A stretch of DNA of 64,000 nucleotides from Hyphomicrobiales bacterium. Its GTDB lineage: Bacteria; Pseudomonadota; Alphaproteobacteria; Rhizobiales; Rhizobiaceae. The position numbers and the translations under genes are program-made. The stretch lies in the NCBI GenBank assembly GCA_900473795.1, contig UCMT01000003.1, positions 1-64,000 on the forward strand, written 5' to 3'. The notes below the pieces were generated by a model. The model was given only the letters and a program-made list of their open reading frames with translations, did not search any database and had not been told where the DNA came from. Shown here piece by piece: positions 10,513-19,134 of this stretch. The stretch's first letter is position 1. Every line of letters starts with the position of its first letter.

Positions 10513-10528
10513 TACTCCATTTGGAGTA
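10513..10528. promoter_or_regulatory. Perfect 16-bp palindrome upstream of the AraC gene
   Basis: TACTCCA-TT-TGGAGTA, with 7-bp arms and a 2-bp spacer, lies in the spacer between the divergent AraC and galE genes, about 100 bp before the AraC start. Its shape suits binding by a dimeric regulator. The rest of 10415-10811 is AT-rich with no gene seen. Confidence 0.4.
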
Positions 10529-10811
10529 GAAATGCACGGGACGATAAATTTCAGGATGCACGGATAACGACATTCGGGGCCGACCTATGCGATAAATAAC
10601 TCATGGTTGTTGCAGAAGAATACATGGAAGTATCTAAAAGACTTTTTAAAATATTTCTTTTTCAATGACCTATTTATGACTGTCTTTTGGGGGAAAGGCA
10701 GGTTCGCCACGGGTTTGGTGAAATTTGTCGCGATTTTATTGCGTAATTAGCGGCAATTCTTCATCAGGGGCAGCCCGTAGCGACAACAAAGTGCTCCGGC
10801 GACAAGAAGAT

Positions 10812-11003
10812 CGGAAGCGAATTCTTGTCGCCGGCCACACAGATTTTGTCGGATCGCATCCCTGCGAGCGTCTGCTTGACGCGGCACTTCCGATCATTTG
10901 CATCAACAACTTCTCGATGAACCACGCCAGTGTCGCGCGGACCTCGTTCGCCATGCGGGAACTCGACTGGCGCGCGAATGTGAATTTATCGGCCGGTCCT
11001 GTC
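10812..11003 (+). pseudogene. Eroded N-terminal fragment of an NAD-dependent sugar epimerase/decarboxylase
   Basis: The frame upstream of galE encodes KRILVAGHTDFVGSHPCERL followed by LPIICINNFSMN, closely resembling the start of UDP-glucuronate decarboxylase/dTDP-glucose dehydratase-type SDRs (RILVTGGAGFLGSHLCERL, then VICVDNF). The glycine-rich loop is damaged (GHTDFVG for GGAGFVG) and similarity fades after about 60 residues. The fragment is accidentally in frame with galE, making a misleading 442-codon open frame. Confidence 0.65.
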
Positions 11004-11066
11004 AGACGATCGGCCATTTCGATGGACGTCTTACCCGGTCTCACCGGTTTTAACGGAGGTTGTGTG

Positions 11067-12053
11067 ATGGTTACGCCGCGTGTACTCGTGACCGGTGGTG
11101 CCGGCTATGTCGGTAGTCAAACGGCAAAGCTGCTCCGCCTGGAGGGCATTGAACCGATTGTCTATGACAACCTGACGACCGGAAATCTATCATCGGTGCG
11201 CTGGGGACCGTTCGTTCAGGGAGATATCCTCGACACGCCTCATCTGATCCAGGTCATCGAGCAGCACAAGCCGGTCGCCGTCATGCATTTCGCCGCTTCG
11301 GCCGATGTCGGCGAATCCGTGAGCGACCCTGCAAAATATTACCGCAACAATGTCGGTGGAACGCAGTCGCTTCTCGACGCCTGCCGACAGGCGGGGCTCA
11401 CCAAGATCATCTTTTCATCAAGCTGCGCAACCTATGGCGTCCCGGCGACACTGCCGATTGACGAGGCGACGCCACAGGTACCGGTCAATCCCTATGGCAG
11501 GACAAAACTAATCGCCGAGCAGATGCTCGCCGACTACGCCACGGCCTTTGGTCTGCGTTACGTAGCGCTCCGCTACTTCAATGCCTGCGGCGCCGATCCG
11601 GAGGGGGACCTCGGCGAATGGCCCGAGCAGGACACCCATTTGATACCGCGAGCTCTGCTGGCCGCGGCAGGCAAGATCCCGCGTTTGAAGATATTCGGCG
11701 ACGACTACCAGACGACCGATGGAACGTGCATACGCGACTACGTTCACGTGGCCGATCTCGCGCGAGCCCATGTGCTGGCCTACAGGCACATCGAAAAGGG
11801 CGGCGACAGCGTGGCTCTCAATTTGGGCGCTGGCCACGGGTCTTCCATCAGGGAAGTCTTGCGCGCCATCAACCAGGTCACCGGGCAAGAAGTCCCGATC
11901 GCCATCGGACATCGCCGCCAGGGCGATCCGCCGGCTTTGTATGCTGACGCCAGCCGGGCCGAGCAGGTCCTTGGGTTCCTGCCCGAGTATTCGGACCTCG
12001 TGACAATCGTGCGGACAGCGGCCCCCTTCTTCGGATTGGAGGTGCGGGCGTAG
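11067..12053 (+). CDS. galE: UDP-glucose 4-epimerase
   Basis: A 328-aa SDR enzyme interconverting UDP-glucose and UDP-galactose. The start at 11067 is chosen because GGAGG lies 7 nt upstream and the protein then begins at the Rossmann motif VLVTGGAGYVGS. The catalytic pair is visible as SSSCATYG and the YxxxK of NPYGRTK, with the GalE-specific ALRYFNACGADPEG and GTCIRDYVHVADLA. In rhizobia this enzyme (also called exoB) supplies UDP-galactose for surface polysaccharides. The next gene, a GH26-like secreted enzyme 88 bp downstream, suggests a role in extracellular polysaccharide. Confidence 0.94.
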   Translation: MVTPRVLVTGGAGYVGSQTAKLLRLEGIEPIVYDNLTTGNLSSVRWGPFVQGDILDTPHLIQVIEQHKPVAVMHFAASADVGESVSDPAKYYRNNVGGTQSLLDACRQAGLTKIIFSSSCATYGVPATLPIDEATPQVPVNPYGRTKLIAEQMLADYATAFGLRYVALRYFNACGADPEGDLGEWPEQDTHLIPRALLAAAGKIPRLKIFGDDYQTTDGTCIRDYVHVADLARAHVLAYRHIEKGGDSVALNLGAGHGSSIREVLRAINQVTGQEVPIAIGHRRQGDPPALYADASRAEQVLGFLPEYSDLVTIVRTAAPFFGLEVRA

Positions 12054-12141
12054 TTCGCCGCGGCGGCATCGAGCACACGGGGACCGACCAAAGAGGGAAT
12101 GTTCGACAGACACTGAAGGTATATGAGATTGGGGGAGCACC

Positions 12142-13089
12142 ATGAACAGGAAATCAAGAGCAGTTGCCTTCTCCGTCGCCGGGCTGTTGTTGTCAGGCAC
12201 GGTTCTCGCATCAAGCAGCCCGCACGCGATCCTCGACCTTGCTTCACCGTTGGTGGAGACGCCGTTTTCGAAGCGTCCCCTCCTCACCGCGACATCGATA
12301 AGGTTCGGCGCGTATGATCCAAATGGCGATTTCAGGGAGCCATCGAGCTCCGAAATCGAACACCTGTTTCTGCCGTGGGAAGACGTCGATCTCTCCACTC
12401 TGGCCGTAGCCGACGCCTACGCGCGAGACCGCGGACGCACGCTGCTGATCACTGTCGAGCCGTGGTCTTGGTCGCGCGATTGGCGGCTTTCTTCGCAGGA
12501 TCTTCTCACCAGTATTCTGAGCGGCGAGCGCGACCACAACATGGCCGCCGTCTGCTCGATGGCCGCCACCTTGAAGAGCCCGGTCATCATGCGCTGGGGA
12601 CAGGAAATGGACGAGCCGGAGAACCGGTTTTCCTGGTCGCATTGGCAGGGCAAAGAGTTCATAGCCGCTTACCAGCGCATGGTAGCGGTGTGCCGGAAAC
12701 ATCTTCGAAGCGCGCAATATATGTGGTCACCGAAGGGTAACGCGGGCCTGGAAGCCTTTTATCCTGGCGACGAATTCGTGGACATTGTCGGCCTCTCGGT
12801 CTTCGGTCTGCAAGCGTATGATCGCGATACGGCCGGCTGGGATCGGACATTTTCGCAGCGTCTGGCGCCTGGCTATAGCCGCGTGAAGGGTTACAACAAG
12901 CCGATCATGGTCGCCGAACTCGGCTATGAAGGGGATCAAACCTACGTGCGCGATTGGGCGGAAAACGTCGCCAGGCCCCATGCCGAATTCCCTAATCTGG
13001 TTGCCGTCGTCTATTTCAACGACCGCGAAATTTATCCATGGCCGGGCGGCTACGGTCGCCCCGACTGGCGGGTCACCCACGTCAACTGA
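12142..13089 (+). CDS. Secreted GH26-like glycoside hydrolase (beta-mannanase family)
   Basis: A 315-aa protein with an N-terminal signal peptide (KSRAVAFSVAGLLLSGTVLA). GGGGGAG precedes the ATG. The TIM-barrel pattern includes MRWGQEMDEPE, whose Glu is the likely acid/base, and IMVAELGYEG, whose Glu is the likely nucleophile, as in GH26. It probably cleaves beta-mannan or a related beta-glycan outside the cytoplasm. It lies just after galE on the same strand, so the pair may build and trim the same polysaccharide. Similar proteins in alphaproteobacteria are often annotated as endoglucanase or beta-mannanase, so the exact linkage is uncertain. Confidence 0.75.
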   Translation: MNRKSRAVAFSVAGLLLSGTVLASSSPHAILDLASPLVETPFSKRPLLTATSIRFGAYDPNGDFREPSSSEIEHLFLPWEDVDLSTLAVADAYARDRGRTLLITVEPWSWSRDWRLSSQDLLTSILSGERDHNMAAVCSMAATLKSPVIMRWGQEMDEPENRFSWSHWQGKEFIAAYQRMVAVCRKHLRSAQYMWSPKGNAGLEAFYPGDEFVDIVGLSVFGLQAYDRDTAGWDRTFSQRLAPGYSRVKGYNKPIMVAELGYEGDQTYVRDWAENVARPHAEFPNLVAVVYFNDREIYPWPGGYGRPDWRVTHVN

Positions 13090-13175
13090 TCCGCAAGAGC
13101 ATCCCATAAGCAGGGCATGGAAAAATCTTGGGAATGCCGATCATCACGCCATCGCTGGAACTGCACGTTGGGTGT

Positions 13176-13949
13176 CTAATCCCGCAAGCTGATCCACACT
13201 GGCGCATGGTCGCTTGCGCCATCCAAGCCGCGGATATGCCGGTCGACGCCCGCGCCGCTGAGCCGGCGCGTCAGTTTCTCGCTCAAAAGGATGTGGTCGA
13301 GACGCAGACCAGCGTCGCGCTGCCATCGGTTCCGGCGATAGTCCCAGAACGTATAGATCGTCCCATCAGGATGAACTCTACGAAGCGCGTCGAGCCAGCC
13401 CTGATCAAGAAGGCGCCGAAACGCGGCGCGGCTTTCGGGCTGCACGAGGGCGTTGTCGTCGTAAGAACGGGTGGGATAGATGTCCCGCGGTTCCGGAACG
13501 ATATTGTAGTCGCCGGCAAGCACGACGGGCACGCCCGTCGCAAGCAATTCCTGGGAATGCAGCGCAAGGCGGTCGTGCCAGGAAAGTTTATAGTCGAATT
13601 TCGGGCCGGGTTGCGGATTTCCGTTTGGCGCATAAAGCGATGCGATCAGGACGCCGTTTACTGCCGCCTCGATGTAACGGCCCTGTGTATCGGACGGATC
13701 GCCAGGTAGCTCGGCGCGGGTCACGATCGGCACGCCGTCCCGCGCCAAAATCGCAACCCCGTTCCAGCCCGACTGTCCGCGCCAGACCGCGCCGTAGCCG
13801 GCGGCCTCGATCGCCGTCTCGGGGAACTGGTCGTCCATTGCCTTGAGCTCCTGGAGGCAGACGACATCAGGCCTCGTCGCGTGCAACCAGGCGAGCAGGT
13901 TCTCCAGCCGCCGGTTGACGCTATTGATGTTGAAGGTCGCGATCTTCAT
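13176..13949 (-). CDS. xthA: Exodeoxyribonuclease III (AP endonuclease family)
   Basis: A 257-aa Mg-dependent nuclease that removes 3' blocking groups and cuts at AP sites. All family motifs are present: FNINSVNRR, CLQELKA (metal-binding Glu), SLYAPNG, GDYNIVPEPRD, LRLDHILLS and the terminal SDHAPVW with the catalytic His. It is the last gene of the minus-strand ligD-ku cluster, 13 nt after the hydrolase gene. That position suggests it processes DNA ends before ligation, although XthA is also a general base-excision enzyme and a paralogue may exist elsewhere in the genome. Confidence 0.93.
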   Translation of the reverse strand: MKIATFNINSVNRRLENLLAWLHATRPDVVCLQELKAMDDQFPETAIEAAGYGAVWRGQSGWNGVAILARDGVPIVTRAELPGDPSDTQGRYIEAAVNGVLIASLYAPNGNPQPGPKFDYKLSWHDRLALHSQELLATGVPVVLAGDYNIVPEPRDIYPTRSYDDNALVQPESRAAFRRLLDQGWLDALRRVHPDGTIYTFWDYRRNRWQRDAGLRLDHILLSEKLTRRLSGAGVDRHIRGLDGASDHAPVWISLRD

Positions 13950-13962
13950 GCGGACCGCATCG

Positions 13963-14604
13963 TCAGCGCGCCAGCTTGCCGGCCCACGCCGCCACCGCCT
14001 CGGCCATGGTCGTCAGGTGATCGGCGGCCGAGAAACCGGAGATGCTCTTGCGCGGTTTGAGGTCATGGTCACCATCGTCAAGCCAGAGAATTTCGGTCCT
14101 GTCCGAGAGCGCGTAGTCCGCAACTTCCTGCCGGGTGCCGAACTCGTCACGCGTTCCCTGGCAGATCAAGGTCGGTGTCGTCAGCCCGGCGAGATGCTTT
14201 GTGCGCAGTTGTTCCGGTTTGCCGGGCGGGTGAAAGGGATAGCCGAGGCAGAGAAGCCCGGCGATTTTCCCCTCTGAATAAAGATCGTCGGCAACCATGC
14301 TGGCGACCCGTCCGCCCATCGACTTGCCGCCGATAATGAGGGGGCCGGTCGCGGCAAGTGCAGAAACGGCCGCCCTATACTCCGGGTTCAGTGTTTCGGC
14401 ACGCGGCGGTGGCTTGCGGCCCTCCGATGTGCGGCGGGCTGCCATGTATGCAAACTCAAAACGGGCGATGCGAAACCCGGCCTCGGCAAGAGCCTTGGCA
14501 GTCGCGGTCATCGACGCGGAATCCATCGGCGCACCAGCGCCGTGCGCAAGCAGGATGGTGACGGCAGCCTCGTCCGGTCCGTCGAGCAGAAATTGCTCAT
14601 CCAT
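13963..14604 (-). CDS. Tex30/KANL3-type alpha/beta hydrolase
   Basis: A 213-aa protein starting at 14604 (MDEQFLLDGPDEA); the frame is open much further upstream but that part is a shadow of the preceding TPR gene. The pattern LLAHGAGAPMDS, IGGKSMGGR (nucleophile Ser), CQGTRDEFG (Asp) and DGDHDLKP (His) is that of the small alpha/beta hydrolases related to KANL3/Tex30. The substrate is unknown. Its start overlaps the end of the BRCT-TPR gene by 8 bp and xthA follows by 13 nt, so it is almost certainly translated within the NHEJ operon. Confidence 0.85.
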   Translation of the reverse strand: MDEQFLLDGPDEAAVTILLAHGAGAPMDSASMTATAKALAEAGFRIARFEFAYMAARRTSEGRKPPPRAETLNPEYRAAVSALAATGPLIIGGKSMGGRVASMVADDLYSEGKIAGLLCLGYPFHPPGKPEQLRTKHLAGLTTPTLICQGTRDEFGTRQEVADYALSDRTEILWLDDGDHDLKPRKSISGFSAADHLTTMAEAVAAWAGKLAR

Positions 14605-15691
14605 TTCGACCGCCCGTTTTTGCGATGAACTGGAGGTCAACGAACTGAACGCCGCGGGCGGCTGTTCGGGCCCATTCGGAATCACTGTCGAGCTCGAGAT
14701 AACGCGCCCACCGGTATCGCGCCTCTCCGAGATTGCCGACATCGAATTCAAGTTTCGCCAGATTGAAAATGGCATCCGCATAGTCGCCATCGAGTTCGAT
14801 CGCTTTTTGCAGGTGCCTGCGAGCCGCATCGATCCGCCCCCGATCGCCCATAAGCCCGGCGAGATTGAACCAGGCCTCGACGAAGCTCGGGTCGAGCTTG
14901 AGCGCGCGCGCATAGTCATGCGCGGCCTCCAACTGCCGGCCGCCCGCCTTGAGGCAATTGGCGCGATTGAACGCGGCAACGGGGTCCGTGGGATCGACCG
15001 CAAGGCAACGTTGATAAAGGGCGGCGGCTTCGTCATACAGACCATCCTCTTCGGCGGCTTCCGCGTGCGAAAAGAGGTCTTCGAGTTCAGCGTCGTCGGC
15101 CGTTCCAAGATCGAACAGCAATTGGCCGTCGAGTTCGCTCAAACCTTCACCACTGCGCACATAGATGGTATCCGAGCCCTCGTGGTGGAGCGACAGTCGG
15201 GCGAGCGACGCGACCGAAGGAGAGCGGGAGACCGACTTTGCGATCGCACTCCAGGTAGCGCCGCTGGCGATCAGGTCCGCATACTTCCTTGCGAGGATCA
15301 GATCACGGAACGAATAGGGTTCGGCGTCGTGCTCGAAGGCATCGAACAGGGAGAGAAAATCGAAGGTCCGCGGTGAAAGCCGGGATTGGTCGATCAGCGC
15401 CTGACGTGTCAGAGTGGATGTTTCCGACGATGTCAGCAGGTCCAGCAACCGAAGAAATCCGTTCTCGCTGAGAAGAAGACTGCCGCGGCTGGATTCCGTG
15501 TCGAACCGCGCTTCGATCTGGGCTTCGCTTGCCTTTGCCAGCAAACCACTGCCGAAGACCAGATGCGAGGTTTGGCGCGTCACACCGCGCCGCAGATGCC
15601 CGCCCTGCCGTTCGACTTCGCGCGTCGCCAGCCGTCGCGGAAATGCTGCCAGCGCACCGACGATACCGAAGGTCTGGCCAGCAACCGCCAT
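14597..15691 (-). CDS. BRCT-HTH-TPR protein in the NHEJ operon
   Basis: A 364-aa protein. Residues 1-85 follow the BRCT pattern of NAD-dependent ligases: GQTFGIVGALAAFP, EVERQGGHLRRGVTRQTSHLV, then LLSENGFLRLL. Residues about 125-165 look like a MerR-type helix-turn-helix (YSFRDLILARKYADLIASGA). Residues about 200-345 are tetratricopeptide repeats (AAALYQRCLAVDPTDPVAAF, then WFNLAGLMGDRGR). Its ATG shares the A of the ku stop (TGATG), so translation is coupled to Ku. This context suggests a DNA-end scaffold or recruiter; that is inference, since no function is known to me for this architecture. Confidence 0.82.
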   Translation of the reverse strand: MAVAGQTFGIVGALAAFPRRLATREVERQGGHLRRGVTRQTSHLVFGSGLLAKASEAQIEARFDTESSRGSLLLSENGFLRLLDLLTSSETSTLTRQALIDQSRLSPRTFDFLSLFDAFEHDAEPYSFRDLILARKYADLIASGATWSAIAKSVSRSPSVASLARLSLHHEGSDTIYVRSGEGLSELDGQLLFDLGTADDAELEDLFSHAEAAEEDGLYDEAAALYQRCLAVDPTDPVAAFNRANCLKAGGRQLEAAHDYARALKLDPSFVEAWFNLAGLMGDRGRIDAARRHLQKAIELDGDYADAIFNLAKLEFDVGNLGEARYRWARYLELDSDSEWARTAARGVQFVDLQFIAKTGGRNG

Positions 15692-16566
15692 CAGATTTTC
15701 TTCTTGGTAGCCGGCTTGGCCGCAGCCGAAGCGACAGCCTTCACAGCCGGCTTTGCCGCCGGCTCCGACTTGGTCTTGCTCTTGGCGGGAGGCTTCGATT
15801 GCGAAAGGCTCGCCTTCAGCGCGTCCATGAGATTGATGACATTGCCGCGTTCCGGAGCCGCTGCGATGATCGGCTTGTGCCCCTTGAGCTTCTCGCGGAT
15901 CATTTGCATCAGCGCGACCTCGTAGCGATCCTCGTAGTTCCTTGGATCGAAGGTCGTCAGCTTCTGCTGGATGAGCGCTTCCGCAAGCTGCAGCATTTCG
16001 GGCTCGGGTTTGCCGACCGGGATATTGCCGAAATATTCGGCCGTACCGCGCACCTCGCTGGGATTCCTCAGCGTGCAGACGAACATGCCGGTCTCGCGCG
16101 CGCCAATCGTGACGACCCTCTCGCGGCTCGACAGGACCAGACGCGCGATCGCCAGCTTGCCGGATTTTCGCATCGCTTCGCGCAGCACGACGAAGGTCTC
16201 CTCGGCCATCGCCCCGTCCGGCGCCAGATAATAGGGCGCATCCTGATAGATGACGTCGACCGACCGTTCGTCGACGAACGCCTCGATGTTCATGGTGTGG
16301 TTGGATTCGATCCTGACGCTGTCAAGATCGGCGTCCTCGATGATGATGTATTTCTTGTCCTCGTACTCATAGCCCTTCACCAGGTCCGACCGTTCGACCA
16401 AGCCGAGTTCAGGATCGACCGGCTTCATGTTGATCCGGTTATGGGTATCCTTGTGAAGCTGATTGAAACTGATGCGCTCGCTCGAACTGGTGGCGGGATA
16501 GAGCCGGACCGGGCAGCTCACGAGACTCAGTTTGAGGTAACCTTTCCAACTTGCCCTGGGCGCCAT
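15691..16566 (-). CDS. ku: Bacterial Ku, DNA end-binding protein of NHEJ
   Basis: A 291-aa Ku protein that rings DNA ends and recruits LigD. The start at 16566 (MAPRASWKGYLKL) is chosen over the ATG two codons earlier because AGGAG lies 6 nt before it. The core ends near SQSKPP and a Lys/Ala/Pro-rich tail follows, a C-terminal extension known to modulate DNA binding and LigD interaction in other species. It lies 38 nt after ligD and is translationally coupled to the BRCT-TPR gene. Rhizobia often carry several ku/ligD pairs, so this may be one of several. Confidence 0.96.
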   Translation of the reverse strand: MAPRASWKGYLKLSLVSCPVRLYPATSSSERISFNQLHKDTHNRINMKPVDPELGLVERSDLVKGYEYEDKKYIIIEDADLDSVRIESNHTMNIEAFVDERSVDVIYQDAPYYLAPDGAMAEETFVVLREAMRKSGKLAIARLVLSSRERVVTIGARETGMFVCTLRNPSEVRGTAEYFGNIPVGKPEPEMLQLAEALIQQKLTTFDPRNYEDRYEVALMQMIREKLKGHKPIIAAAPERGNVINLMDALKASLSQSKPPAKSKTKSEPAAKPAVKAVASAAAKPATKKKI

Positions 16567-16604
16567 GATCATCTCCTGCGCGGCAACGCGATTACTTTCC
16601 GGCC

Positions 16605-19052
16605 TTAAGGCAGCAAGGGCAAATCCCTCGCGAAGGCGTCAATATCGGCCCATGGATCGCCGGACGTGGCCAAAAGGCCCGGCAATGAAGAATAGTTCAA
16701 ATCTTCCGGAGCGTCGATAGCTTCAAGATCGATCCAGCTCACGGGGGTCGATGCAGGCAGATTGGTGCGGGCGCGAAGCGAATAGGGCGCGGCGGTCGTA
16801 TGACCGCGCACGTTGCGATGGAAGTCGATGAAAATGCGCCGTATGCGATTGTCCTTGCCCATCGTTGTGGTGAATGTTTGCGGAGCAGTCGCCGCCAGGC
16901 GCGCGGCAATGGCGATTGTCGCCGGATGCGCTCTCTTCCAGGACAGCTTCGGCGTAACCGGCACGACCACATGGATACCCTTGCCGCCCGATGTTTTGAC
17001 GAACGGGATAAGGCCAAGTGCCTCGAGCTCACCACGGATGTGGACGGCCGCCTCGATCACCTCCCGCCACGCGATACCCTCGCCGGGATCGAGGTCGAAG
17101 ACGATACGATCCGGTTTTTCCAGCCGTGTCCGGGTTGTGCCCCAGCTATGGAATTCGACCACGCCGAATTGTGCGAGCGCCAGGAATCCCCTTGCATCTT
17201 CCACTGAGAGGTAGGATTTCGTTTCGCCCTCGGAATTGGTGGTTGCGAATGTCGCCATCGAGGATGGCATCCCAGTGAAGGGATGGCGCTGGAAGAAGCA
17301 ATCCTGCGGTTTTCCCGTCGGACAGCGCACAAGCGAGACCGGGCGTCCGAGAATATGCGGCAGCATGAAATCGCCGACCAAGGCGTAGTAGACCGCGATG
17401 TCGAGCTTGGTGGGACCCGATCGACCAAACAGCCGGCGGGTCGGATTGGTAACGGATATGCTTGCAAGATCGGCATCCGAGATCAAGCGGTCGCGCCGGG
17501 CGGCAACCGGGGTGGAAAGAGTGACGTCGCGAAGCCCCTTGAAGACGGCGTGGCGAAGCGCATTGTCGGCGGTGCGGTTGGCATAGTGAATATGCGCAGA
17601 AAGCACCGGCCGAACCCAGACGATACCCCTTGGCGCGCCGTCGAGTTTGGCTGCGCCAGCACGCAGCGGTTCCAGCCGCGCCAGCAATTGCTTGAGCATG
17701 TCCGCGCCGAAGCCCGTTCCGACCTTCCCGCGATACTCCAGTTCGCCATCCACCCATTCGCCGAGCGCCAGCGCTGCAAGGCCCTCTGCGGCTTCGGAGA
17801 TGGTGTAGCCAACGATCACGAAATCACCGGCTTTCAAAGCCTTGGTCTTGGTCCAGGTTTTCGACCGGCCGCGCTGGTACGGGGCCGAAACGCGCTTCGA
17901 CACGATGCCTTCGAGCCCCATTTCCGAAGCCTGCTCGTAGAGTGCACGCCCGTCGCCAACGACGTGATCGCTCAACTGAATGGCGGAGTGGCTGGATATG
18001 TGCCCCTCGAGCAGCTGTGCCAGCAGCACCTTGCGCTTTTCGAGCGGAACATTGGTAAGCTTCCAGCCGTCGAGATGGAGGAGGTCGAAGGCATAGAAGA
18101 CAAGGCTGGTGCCTGGGCCTTTGGCGAGCGCGTCCTGCAGCAACGCGAACCGGCTGATTCCCTTGTCGTCGAGCACGACGATTTCGCCGTCGATGACGGC
18201 ATCGCGGCTCGGCAGCCGCCGGAAAGCATCAGGCAAGTCCCCATAGCGCTTTGTCCAATCCAGCCCGCCGCGGGTGATCAGATGCACCGCACCGGCCGAA
18301 ACGTGCGCCATTGTCCGGTAGCCGTCGAACTTGATCTCGTGCAGCCATATCTCATGCTGGTCGGCGCGGCCGGGTGGTACAGCCATCGGCGTCGCAAGCT
18401 GCGGCTCGATGCGGCCCGGTGCAACGCCTTTCACCGCGCCAGGAATCGCCCCGGGATTGAGCTTTACCGGCCTGGCCGCAGGTTTTGGCTTCTCCACCAG
18501 TTCCTCGATCCGCCGGCCGGACTTGACGCTTTCCGGACGCGCGGCGAGGACGTCGATGGTGTCGTCTGCAGCGAGGTCATGTTCCTTGAGCAGCAGCCAG
18601 CTACGCTCATCGCCGCCCGGCCTGGCCTTCAGCCGCGCCAGCATCCAGCCGCCATTGAGCTTTTCGCCGGCAAGTCGGAACTTGAAGGCACCCGTGCGCA
18701 AGCTCTTCTCGACATCGTCCATCGGCGCCCAGACGCCAGTGTCCCAGACGATCATCGGACCGGCCCCGTATTCGCCCTCGGGGATAACGCCTTCGAAGTC
18801 GATGTATTCCAGGGGATGATCCTCCGTCTCCACTGCCAGCCGCTTGTCGGCCGGATTGAGCGAAGGCCCCTTCGGAACAGCCCAACTCTTCAGCACGCCG
18901 CCAACCTGCAGCCGTAAATCATAGTGATCCGCAGTGGCGTGATGCTTGTGCACGACAAAACGGTTGCCGTCGCCGGCGAGACTTCCAACCGGCTCCCGCG
19001 TCTTCGAAAAGTCCCGCTTCTTGCGATAGGCCGTCAGTTTCGATGTCGCCAT
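16605..19052 (-). CDS. ligD: Multifunctional ATP-dependent DNA ligase LigD
   Basis: An 815-aa enzyme with domains in the order phosphoesterase, ligase, polymerase. The 3'-phosphoesterase (about 30-180) shows VVHKHHATADHYDLRLQ. The ligase (about 220-520) has adenylation motif EIKFDGYRTM near residue 240, then DGEIVVLD and LEGIVSKR. The primase-like polymerase (about 540-815) shows FFQRHPFTGMPSSM, DLDPGEGIAW (metal-binding Asp pair) and TSGGKGIHVVVPV. All three activities therefore look intact. It is the first gene of a five-gene minus-strand operon with ku, a BRCT-TPR protein, a hydrolase and xthA. Confidence 0.97.
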   Translation of the reverse strand: MATSKLTAYRKKRDFSKTREPVGSLAGDGNRFVVHKHHATADHYDLRLQVGGVLKSWAVPKGPSLNPADKRLAVETEDHPLEYIDFEGVIPEGEYGAGPMIVWDTGVWAPMDDVEKSLRTGAFKFRLAGEKLNGGWMLARLKARPGGDERSWLLLKEHDLAADDTIDVLAARPESVKSGRRIEELVEKPKPAARPVKLNPGAIPGAVKGVAPGRIEPQLATPMAVPPGRADQHEIWLHEIKFDGYRTMAHVSAGAVHLITRGGLDWTKRYGDLPDAFRRLPSRDAVIDGEIVVLDDKGISRFALLQDALAKGPGTSLVFYAFDLLHLDGWKLTNVPLEKRKVLLAQLLEGHISSHSAIQLSDHVVGDGRALYEQASEMGLEGIVSKRVSAPYQRGRSKTWTKTKALKAGDFVIVGYTISEAAEGLAALALGEWVDGELEYRGKVGTGFGADMLKQLLARLEPLRAGAAKLDGAPRGIVWVRPVLSAHIHYANRTADNALRHAVFKGLRDVTLSTPVAARRDRLISDADLASISVTNPTRRLFGRSGPTKLDIAVYYALVGDFMLPHILGRPVSLVRCPTGKPQDCFFQRHPFTGMPSSMATFATTNSEGETKSYLSVEDARGFLALAQFGVVEFHSWGTTRTRLEKPDRIVFDLDPGEGIAWREVIEAAVHIRGELEALGLIPFVKTSGGKGIHVVVPVTPKLSWKRAHPATIAIAARLAATAPQTFTTTMGKDNRIRRIFIDFHRNVRGHTTAAPYSLRARTNLPASTPVSWIDLEAIDAPEDLNYSSLPGLLATSGDPWADIDAFARDLPLLP

Positions 19053-19134
19053 ATCGCCACGCTATGGCTTGTCCGGCAAACCTGCAATATCGAAGGGTGC
19101 AACGTTCTTCGTGGTGACCGCGCGCCCATCCTGG

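Noticed and set aside
10725..11066. Long N-terminal extension of galE as coding
   Set aside because: It carries a separate damaged Rossmann start, and GGAGG sits before the ATG at 11067, where the normal GalE sequence begins.
17283..18917. 544-codon plus-strand frame opposite ligD
   Set aside because: Antisense shadow of a GC-rich gene; no recognisable domains.
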